From: Cyanobacteriota bacterium
Lineage (GTDB): Bacteria > Cyanobacteriota > Cyanobacteriia > Phormidesmidales > Phormidesmidaceae
Direction: 5' to 3'
DNA length: 6,166 bases
NCBI GenBank assembly: GCA_027619675.1
Contig: JAQCHG010000112.1
Coordinates: 1 to 6,166, forward strand
The translations under genes and the position numbers were made by a program. Shown piece after piece: positions 1 through 6,166 of this stretch. How positions within the stretch are numbered: the stretch's first letter is position 1; every line of letters starts with the position of its first letter. The notes under the pieces are model-generated. The model made no database searches, was not told the DNA's origin, and saw only the letters and a list, made by a program, of their open reading frames with translations.

Positions 1-986
1 TGCCTGTGGACTTGCACGTCACCTATTACCAGCAACGGGCCACCGCTGGCCTGATCATCACTGAGGCAACCCAGGTGTCACCCCAGGGGGTGGGCTATCC
101 TGCCACCCCCGGCATTCACAGTGCCGACCAAGTTGCGGCTTGGCAGCGGGTGACGGACGCCGTCCATGCTGCGGGCGGCCACATCTTTTTGCAACTGTGG
201 CATGTGGGGCGCGTGTCCCACCCCTCCTTCCACGGTGGCGAGCTACCCGTGGCCCCCAGCGCCATTGCCCCTAAGGGTGAGGCGATGACCTACGAGGGGC
301 CGCAACCCTTCGTTACCCCCCGCGCTTTGGCATTAGACGAAATTCCCGGCATCGTTGCTGCCTTTCGCCAAGGGGCGGAAAATGCTCTAGCGGCGGGCTT
401 TGATGGGGTAGAGGTCCACGGGGCCAATGGCTACCTGCTGGATCAGTTTTTGCGGGATGGCAGCAACCACCGCACCGATGCCTATGGCGGGTCTGTGGAA
501 AACCGGGCACGGCTCTTGCTGGAGGTGACCCAGGCGGCGGTGGATGTGTGGGGCAGCGATCGCGTCGGGGTGCGCCTGTCCCCCAGCAGCACGTTCAATA
601 GCATGGGGGATTCTGACCCCCGCGCCACCTTTGGCTATGCGGTACGGGCGCTGAATGGCTTCAACCTGGCCTATCTGCACCTATTGGAACCCAGTGAGGC
701 GGACCTGCGCTACGGCGGGGTACCCATCCCCACGGAGGAGTTTCGCCCCCTCTACGAGGGCCACCTGATGGTGAATTGGGATTATGACCAGGCCAAAGGC
801 AATGGGGCGATCGCGGCGGGCAAAGCGGATTCCGTGTCCTACGGCAAGCTGTTTATCGCCAACCCCGATTTACCCAAGCGGTTCAAGTTGAATGCCCCCC
901 TAACGGAGCCCAACCCCGATACCTTCTATGGCGGCGGTGCCGAGGGTTACATCGACTACCCCTTCCTAGAGACAGCGGTGGCCTAG
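1..986 (+). CDS. Alkene reductase, Old Yellow Enzyme family (5' end outside window)
   Basis: FMN-dependent NAD(P)H oxidoreductase that reduces activated C=C bonds of enals, enones or similar electrophiles; expected in the cytoplasm. The reading frame is open from the first bases, and the protein enters the family fold already at the segment that normally follows about 35-45 N-terminal residues (first TIM-barrel strand and FMN contacts), so the gene is truncated by the window. The GTG at 6 is probably not the start. Numbering from that GTG, the substrate-anchoring pair is His138 and Asn141 in HGANGYL, with the proton-donor Tyr143 next to it. DAYGGSVENR (158-167) is the usual family signature, and IANPDLPKRF (284-293) with the C-terminal FYGGGAEGYIDYPF block is also typical. 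It resembles cyanobacterial proteins often labelled 12-oxophytodienoate reductase, but the physiological substrate cannot be read from sequence. It ends at TAG 984-986. A weak 6-bp hairpin (974-979 with 989-994) spans the stop. Confidence 0.93.
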   Translation, partial: PVDLHVTYYQQRATAGLIITEATQVSPQGVGYPATPGIHSADQVAAWQRVTDAVHAAGGHIFLQLWHVGRVSHPSFHGGELPVAPSAIAPKGEAMTYEGPQPFVTPRALALDEIPGIVAAFRQGAENALAAGFDGVEVHGANGYLLDQFLRDGSNHRTDAYGGSVENRARLLLEVTQAAVDVWGSDRVGVRLSPSSTFNSMGDSDPRATFGYAVRALNGFNLAYLHLLEPSEADLRYGGVPIPTEEFRPLYEGHLMVNWDYDQAKGNGAIAAGKADSVSYGKLFIANPDLPKRFKLNAPLTEPNPDTFYGGGAEGYIDYPFLETAVA

Positions 987-1157
987 GGACCGCTTACAGG
1001 CAAAAGCCTTGCTGGGCAAGCATGGCAGCACCTGATCCATCCTGTAGCGAGTGGTTTGTCAATGCTGACATTGGGATCAGAAGCCCGTCCGGCAAGGCTC
1101 CGTGAACCGTCCTAGTTGAGCTTGGCGCGAATAACCCTACCTTCTGGCTCCCTCCTA

Positions 1158-1215
1158 GCCCCGCTGGGGCGGCAAAGCCCACGACTTCGTTGCTCCTTCG
1201 GAGCCGCTGCGCGAA
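1158..1215. repeat. Paired GC-rich hairpins, possible interspersed repeat
   Basis: Two adjacent perfect 5-bp stems with 3-nt loops (1158-1170 and 1192-1204) sit in non-coding sequence. The second is flanked by TTCG (1186-1189) and CGAA (1212-1215), which could extend the stem after an internal loop. Compact GC-rich palindromes of this kind are common as dispersed repeats in cyanobacterial intergenic DNA. Only one copy lies in this window, so its repetitive nature is inferred and not seen. Confidence 0.35.
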
Positions 1216-1346
1216 CAGGACAGGCATCTCCCATGCTCTCCAGATCCCCCACCCAAGGAAACGGTTGGCAAACTTACGCCGCGCTGGACTAGCCACCCAT
1301 CGAACCCTTGCAGCCCCCGAGTCCGCCCTGGCGGTGGGGGATAACC

Positions 1347-1378
1347 AGGGCACTGTCACCCATGGGTGGCAGTGCCCT
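1347..1378. promoter_or_regulatory. 32-nt near-perfect palindrome upstream of the multicopper oxidase gene
   Basis: The two 16-nt halves are complementary at every position except one, where T1356 faces G1369, which can still pair as G-U in RNA. The symmetry centre is between 1362 and 1363, inside CCATGG. It ends 53 nt before the oxidase start codon. No run of T follows on the + strand, so a normal intrinsic terminator is unlikely. It could be a dimeric repressor or activator site for the oxidase gene, an mRNA leader hairpin, or a dispersed palindromic repeat. Position favours regulation, but no known operator was recognised. Confidence 0.5.
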
Positions 1379-1431
1379 AAGCTGACAAACCTTGGTAGGA
1401 TCTATTCTCAAGAAGTAATCGATTTGTTTCC

Positions 1432-2424
1432 ATGACATTGCCAGGGCTGATCGGCTCGGTGCGGCGATCCCGTCGCCAGGTTTTAGGCTGGGCCGGGGGA
1501 ACTGTTGGGGCCGCGATCGCGGCGACATGGTGGGCTACCCGTCAATCCTCCCCATCCCCCCAGGTTCCTCCGCCGATCACGGCCCCCCTGCCCCCTGGGG
1601 TTGGCTACGATCCCTACGCCTTGGTGCGGGACTTTGATTACGGGCGGCTCATCCACGAGCAGGGCCGCCCCATTCGAGAATTTGAGGTGACGGCCCGCAG
1701 TGTGCCGTTGCAGTTAAATCAGGCCATTACCTACGTCAGTTGGAACCTCAATGGCCGGGTGCCTGGCCCCACTTTGCGGGCTCGGGCCGGTGAACGCCTG
1801 CGCATCCGCTTCCACAACGCCGATGGTCATTCCCACAGCCTCCATTTCCATGGCCGCCACAGTGCTGCAATGGACGGCGTGGAGCCCATCCGCCATGGGG
1901 ACACCATGGTCTACGAGTTTGATGCAGAACCCTTTGGTCTACATCCTTACCACTGCCACATCGCCCCAGTGACCCGCCACATCAGCAAAGGGCTTTATGG
2001 ATTATTGATTATCGGCCCCCCTCAGTCTCGACCCCCTGCGGATGAATTGGTGCTGGTGATGGGGGGCTATGACCTCCAGGATCGGGGCCAGAATGACCTC
2101 TATGCTTTTAACGGCATTCCCAATATCTATCGCGATCGCCCCATTCAGATTTACCAAAATCAGCGCATCCGCCTCTATTTGCTCAACATGATCGAGTGGG
2201 ATGCCGCCGTCAGCTTTCACATACACGCCAACCTGTTTCAGGTGTTTCCCACCGGGCGTACCCTGCAACCGAGCCAAGAGACGGATGTGATCACCCTGGG
2301 ACCAGCGGAGCGACACATTTTGGAGTTTACCTATCCCCTGCCAGGTCAATATATGTTCCATCCCCACCAAGATCACTTGGCGGAAAAGGGGTGCATGGGC
2401 ATCTTTGAAGTCTTGCCCACCTGA
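1432..2424 (+). CDS. Two-domain multicopper oxidase, Tat-exported
   Basis: Copper enzyme expected to oxidise a phenolic substrate or a metal ion while reducing O2 to water, outside the cytoplasm. The 330-residue product starts with a twin-arginine signal: RRSRRQVL at 11-18, then a hydrophobic Gly/Ala stretch to about 31 and a Pro-rich linker (41-56). Two cupredoxin domains follow, about 80-197 and 205-330. Domain 1 has His135, His138, His140, His174, Cys175, His176, His183 and Leu188: a complete type 1 copper site (135, 175, 183, axial Leu or similar) plus four ligands for the trinuclear centre. Domain 2 has His263, His265, His310 and His312, the other four, but Pro311 and Val260 replace the type 1 Cys and His. 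Blue copper in domain 1 only matches type C two-domain oxidases, which form trimers with the trinuclear site between subunits. At 330 residues it is far shorter than three-domain laccases or CopA. ATG 1432 is the only sensible start giving a full Tat signal; its ribosome site is weak. The substrate is unknown. Confidence 0.9.
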   Translation: MTLPGLIGSVRRSRRQVLGWAGGTVGAAIAATWWATRQSSPSPQVPPPITAPLPPGVGYDPYALVRDFDYGRLIHEQGRPIREFEVTARSVPLQLNQAITYVSWNLNGRVPGPTLRARAGERLRIRFHNADGHSHSLHFHGRHSAAMDGVEPIRHGDTMVYEFDAEPFGLHPYHCHIAPVTRHISKGLYGLLIIGPPQSRPPADELVLVMGGYDLQDRGQNDLYAFNGIPNIYRDRPIQIYQNQRIRLYLLNMIEWDAAVSFHIHANLFQVFPTGRTLQPSQETDVITLGPAERHILEFTYPLPGQYMFHPHQDHLAEKGCMGIFEVLPT

Positions 2425-2430
2425 CAACGG

Positions 2431-2469
2431 GCCTAGGCTTGTTGACAAGAAATACCAACAAGCCTAGGC
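2431..2469 (+). terminator. 14-bp perfect inverted repeat after the oxidase gene
   Basis: The arms 2431-2444 and 2456-2469 are perfectly complementary over 14 bp with an 11-nt loop (2445-2455), starting 6 nt after the oxidase stop codon. The position fits a transcription terminator or a 3'-end stabilising hairpin. No T run follows (TACCTGTC), so it is not a canonical intrinsic terminator. It overlaps the promoter candidate for the next gene, so an operator role is an alternative. Confidence 0.5.
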
Positions 2470-2470
2470 T
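2442..2470 (+). promoter_or_regulatory. Candidate promoter of the lipoprotein gene
   Basis: A perfect TTGACA (2442-2447) is followed after exactly 17 nt by TAGGCT (2465-2470), which keeps the T, A and final T of the -10 consensus. Transcription would begin near 2477, about 30 nt before the lipoprotein ATG. The -35 box straddles the left arm and loop of the inverted repeat at 2431-2469, and the -10 box lies in its right arm. This is a sequence match only. Confidence 0.4.
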
Positions 2471-2507
2471 ACCTGTCAATGGATTTTATTGAGACAAGCA
2501 CTGGACT

Positions 2508-3353
2508 ATGAAGAAGCGATTGAAACCCGTTGAACTCTTCTTGGCGACGGGGTTGGTGGTGGCGTTGGGATCCTGTGGCGGTCCCACGGGTGGTGACGGG
2601 GGCGAGGGCGGCGAAGGGGCTGCCAGCGTGCCCGATGCCGCAGCGGTTGCCCCGGAAGGGGGTGAAGGCGGCGAAGGGGGCGAAGGCGGTGAAGGCGGTG
2701 AAGGCGGTGAAGGGGGCGGCATCGCCGATCCTGACACGGCATATATGACCACCTTGGCCCTGATGCAGGGCCATTTGCTGGTGGCCGAAGAGTTGATTGC
2801 CGTGGAAGCCTATGGCGACGCTGAACCCCACATTGCCCACCCTGCGGATGAACTGTACGGCACCATTGCAGATCAACTGGGCGATCGCGGTGTGGATCCC
2901 TTTCAAACAACCTTGCAGGCCGCCAGCGACTTGGCAAAATCCGCCCCAGACAGTGATGAACTGGTGGATCAAGTGGCGACTGCACGGGCAGATATTGATG
3001 CGGCGATCGCCGCTCTCCCGGCGGATCAGCGCACCGATCCGGACTTTGTGCTGGGGGTAATTAACGAGATGCTGAAGGTGGCAGCGGCGGAATATGAAGC
3101 CGCGATCGCCGACGGCAAAATCGTGGAAGCCGTCGAGTACCAAGACTCACGGGGGTTTGTCCTCTACGCTGAGCAACTGTATGGCACCATCAGCGACCAG
3201 GTCAGCGCCGAGCGGCCTGAAGACCACGCCGATATCCTGGCCAGTTTTGAGGAACTGAAAACCGCTTGGCCTTCCGTACTGCCTCCCGATGCGCCTGTCC
3301 TGGAGCCCTCGGCGGTCTATGGTTTAATTGCCCAAATCGAACTGCATAGCTAG
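2508..3353 (+). CDS. Lipoprotein with Gly-Gly-Glu repeats and a duplicated helical domain
   Basis: I cannot assign a named family or function. The 281-residue product begins MKKRLK, then a hydrophobic stretch (about 8-20) and a lipobox LGSC ending at Cys23, so it should be lipid-anchored after signal peptidase II cleavage. A low-complexity spacer follows (24-71): short GGD/GGE units, a small Ala/Val/Pro part, then seven EGG triplets (50-70). The rest (about 73-281) is predicted mostly alpha-helical and acidic. It holds two related segments, about 86-147 and 194-255, best seen in ELYGTIADQL (115-124) and QLYGTISDQV (223-232), suggesting an internal duplication. His89, His108, His111 and many Glu/Asp could bind metal, but no known metal motif is present. 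It lies 83 nt after the oxidase gene with its own promoter candidate; 45 nt separate it from the downstream hydroxylase. ATG 2508 is chosen because it gives a complete lipoprotein signal. Similar Gly/Glu-repeat lipoproteins are, to my knowledge, found in other cyanobacteria as hypothetical proteins. Confidence 0.85.
   Translation: MKKRLKPVELFLATGLVVALGSCGGPTGGDGGEGGEGAASVPDAAAVAPEGGEGGEGGEGGEGGEGGEGGGIADPDTAYMTTLALMQGHLLVAEELIAVEAYGDAEPHIAHPADELYGTIADQLGDRGVDPFQTTLQAASDLAKSAPDSDELVDQVATARADIDAAIAALPADQRTDPDFVLGVINEMLKVAAAEYEAAIADGKIVEAVEYQDSRGFVLYAEQLYGTISDQVSAERPEDHADILASFEELKTAWPSVLPPDAPVLEPSAVYGLIAQIELHS
2655..2720 (+). repeat. In-frame 9-nt tandem repeat encoding Glu-Gly-Gly
   Basis: Seven consecutive 9-nt units encode Glu-Gly-Gly, plus one extra Gly codon. 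Units 4-6 (2682-2708) are identical at DNA level (gaaggcggt), while the others differ only at third codon positions. Because the period is a multiple of three, gain or loss of units by slippage would change the spacer length without a frameshift. Confidence 0.9.
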
Positions 3354-3398
3354 TGGATTTGCGCCGCACGGCACTAATACCGTAAGGACAAACCTCAA

Positions 3399-4067
3399 AT
3401 GCGCTTTACCCTGCCCCAAGTGCTGACCCCAGCAGAACTTGCCACCCTGCAACAGACCTTAGGGGCAGCGGACTTTGTCGATGGCAAGCTGACGGCGGGC
3501 TGGCACGCCAAAGCCGTGAAACAGAACCAACAGCTAGCCGCCAAGACCCCCACGGCCCAATCCCTGAAGACTTTAGTGAGACAAGCGCTGAATCGCCATC
3601 CCCTGTTCCAGGCGGCGGTGAGGCCCCGCCACATCCACTCCTTACTTTTCAGTCGCTATTGCGAAGGTATGGCCTATGGTCGCCACACGGACAATGCCCT
3701 CATGGGCGGATCCAATCATTGGCGATCGGACGTGTCCTTCACCCTGTTTCTCAATGCTCCCGAGGACTACAGCGGTGGTGAGTTGGTTATGGAAGGGGCG
3801 GATGAGGAGCAGGCTTACAAACTGGCGGCGGGGGCAGCCATTGTTTACCCTTCCACCACCCTGCATCGGGTGGAGCCCGTGACGGCGGGGACGCGGTTAG
3901 TGGCGGTGGGCTGGGTGCAAAGTTTGGTGCGATCGCCCGCCCAGCGAGAAATTTTGTTTGACCTGGAAACCGTTCAGCGATCGCTCTACGCCCAGCAGGG
4001 CAAAACCGACGAATTTGATTTGCTATCTAAATCCCTGGCCAATCTTCTCCGCAGTTGGGCCGAATAA
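3399..4067 (+). CDS. PKHD-type Fe(II)/2-oxoglutarate hydroxylase (YbiX/PiuC family)
   Basis: Cytoplasmic non-haem iron dioxygenase that uses 2-oxoglutarate and O2 to hydroxylate a still unidentified substrate; the family shares its fold with prolyl-4-hydroxylases. The 222-residue product matches the usual length of about 225. The iron triad is complete: His96 and Asp98 in GRHTDN, and His156 in TTLHRVEP. Arg166 in GTRLVAVGW is placed to bind the 2-oxoglutarate carboxylate. The N-terminal VLTPAEL and FVDGKLTAG, and central RSDVSFTLFLN (109-119) with YSGGEL (124-129), are characteristic. ATG 3399 is preceded by TAAGGA (3383-3388) ten nt upstream, an acceptable ribosome site. In many bacteria this gene sits beside TonB-dependent iron receptors and responds to iron; no receptor or clear Fur box is visible here. 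It may share a transcript with the lipoprotein gene 45 nt upstream, as no terminator lies between them. Confidence 0.93.
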   Translation: MRFTLPQVLTPAELATLQQTLGAADFVDGKLTAGWHAKAVKQNQQLAAKTPTAQSLKTLVRQALNRHPLFQAAVRPRHIHSLLFSRYCEGMAYGRHTDNALMGGSNHWRSDVSFTLFLNAPEDYSGGELVMEGADEEQAYKLAAGAAIVYPSTTLHRVEPVTAGTRLVAVGWVQSLVRSPAQREILFDLETVQRSLYAQQGKTDEFDLLSKSLANLLRSWAE

Positions 4068-5710
<1,643 letters not shown>

Positions 5711-5853
5711 GGGAACTGAGTGCTCTTTCCATCGCTGTTGCCACCCCAGTTAGGATCAGGGGCTTAAGCCTCTCGTTGGTTCAAACCGTCGAAATATCCT
5801 AGCCGTGGTGGCGACTGCTGCGACTGCTATCGGTTGCCGTTTGGCAGCATTTT

Positions 5854-5886
5854 AATGGGGTGTGGGTTGACCACATCCCATTTTTT
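5854..5886 (+). terminator. Intrinsic (Rho-independent) terminator downstream of ahcY
   Basis: Arms 5854-5865 and 5871-5882 form a 12-bp stem with a single G-U pair (G5860 with T5876) and a 5-nt loop GTTGA, immediately followed by T residues (T5881-5886, of which the first two pair). The T run follows the stem on the + strand only, so it ends ahcY-direction transcripts. It is the clearest terminator in the window. Confidence 0.88.
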
Positions 5887-6136
5887 CGCGATCGCCCTGG
5901 CGATAAAGCTTGCAAAGTGGCCTGTGCGCCTCGGCAGTCGGCACCCGCCTCGGGATACTGGTGAGATCAAGTCCGGTTGCCTACCGATACTGAGAGTCAC
6001 TGCAATCTTTGAGGTCCAAAGATCAACACCTGGAGCAATGAGTAGACCTTCAGATGAGTAGCTCAGCCAGTGGCAGAGGACCTTTCCCAACGTACGACTA
6101 ACCTGAGTTCGGGTTAAGCGGCATTCCCGTTTCTGT

Positions 6137-6164
6137 AGGGGCGCACTAGCGAAGCCATGCCCCT
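6137..6164. repeat. GC-rich hairpin, possible dispersed cyanobacterial repeat
   Basis: AGGGGC (6137-6142) pairs with GCCCCT (6159-6164) around a 16-nt interior. Palindromic elements beginning GTAGGGGCG and ending in a complementary GCCCCT are, from general knowledge, frequent in cyanobacterial intergenic DNA. Only one copy is seen, and the window stops 2 nt later. Confidence 0.35.
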
Positions 6165-6166
6165 TG

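Larger units (their letters stand above)
987..1431. other. Intergenic region, 445 nt, with hairpins and repeat-like sequence
   Basis: No convincing gene is seen here on either strand. The region holds several small inverted repeats: ctgatcc 1032-1038 with ggatcag 1074-1080, enclosing caatg 1060-1064 with cattg 1069-1073; gcccc 1158-1162 with ggggc 1166-1170; gctcc 1192-1196 with ggagc 1200-1204; and the large palindrome at 1347-1378. The final 53 nt before the multicopper oxidase gene are less GC-rich and should hold its promoter. CTGACA (1382-1387) and TATTCT (1403-1408) are a weak pair with only 15 nt between them, and I see no clear Shine-Dalgarno sequence. A 121-codon minus-strand frame (1359-994) has no recognisable family. 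Confidence 0.6.
5711..6166. other. Intergenic tail, 456 nt, downstream of ahcY
   Basis: No gene is supported up to the window end. The stretch 5711-5853 precedes the terminator and contains a short palindrome (5758-5773, one G-U pair) and a possible stem tgctgc 5816-5821 with gcagca 5844-5849. After the terminator come a HIP1 site (5888-5895), a perfect 7-bp hairpin (6005-6011 with 6017-6023), a 5-bp stem taacc/ggtta (about 6102-6119) and the hairpin at 6137-6164. Frames on both strands in 5827-6090 run through the terminator and have no recognisable family. Confidence 0.6.

Noticed and set aside
6..8. GTG as the start codon of the alkene reductase
   Set aside because: The frame is open to the window edge, and the family normally has about 40 more N-terminal residues carrying FMN contacts; the gene is cut by the window.
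994..1359. Minus-strand 121-codon open frame
   Set aside because: No recognisable family or clear ribosome site, and it is built over hairpins and the palindrome; more likely a by-product of GC-rich sequence.
2002..2448. Minus-strand 148-codon frame opposite the oxidase gene
   Set aside because: It is antisense to the conserved copper-binding domain 2 and has no family features.
2655..2720. CRISPR-like or intergenic tandem array
   Set aside because: Units are 9 nt, contiguous, without spacers and in frame with a coding sequence.
2469..3143. Minus-strand 224-codon frame opposite the lipoprotein gene
   Set aside because: Its repetitive Ala-Phe-Thr tract is only the complement of the Glu-Gly-Gly repeat; the + strand has the lipoprotein signal.
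5827..6090. Overlapping frames on both strands after ahcY (75 and 87 codons)
   Set aside because: Both run across or next to the intrinsic terminator, lack ribosome sites and resemble no known family.
6052..6120. tRNA-like sequence (TAGCTCAG and a later GTTCG)
   Set aside because: The D-arm is imperfect, no 5-bp anticodon stem forms, and the T-arm lacks the TTCGA-type loop with paired stem.

Overview
The window looks like a cyanobacterial chromosome segment of roughly 55-60% GC. Eleven copies of the octamer GCGATCGC (HIP1) occur in 6.2 kb, where chance predicts well under one. The S-adenosylhomocysteine hydrolase is also of the cyanobacterial sequence type. A filamentous Leptolyngbya-like lineage is plausible from general composition, but the sequence does not settle the genus.

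Layout, all genes on the + strand: (1) the 3' part of an Old Yellow Enzyme alkene reductase (1-986), cut by the window start; (2) a 445-nt non-coding stretch holding small hairpins, repeat-like sequence and, just before the next gene, a 32-nt near-perfect palindrome; (3) a Tat-exported two-domain multicopper oxidase (1432-2424); (4) a strong inverted repeat overlapping a good promoter candidate (2431-2470); (5) a lipoprotein with a Gly-Gly-Glu repeat tract and an internally duplicated helical domain (2508-3353); (6) a PKHD-type Fe(II)/2-oxoglutarate hydroxylase of the YbiX/PiuC family (3399-4067); (7) a 365-nt gap with competing RNA stems; (8) ahcY (4433-5710); (9) a 456-nt tail with a convincing intrinsic terminator (5854-5886) and further small hairpins reaching the window end.

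Functionally, ahcY and the alkene reductase are ordinary metabolic genes. The more interesting block is the middle one: a periplasmic or exported copper oxidase, an acidic repeat lipoprotein expected to be membrane-anchored on the outer face of a membrane, and a cytoplasmic iron-dependent hydroxylase of a family often linked to iron uptake. A shared role in metal handling is a hypothesis only: each gene has its own upstream gap, and the oxidase and lipoprotein genes are separated by a hairpin, so they need not be one operon. I see no CRISPR array, tRNA, rRNA, transposase or phage gene.
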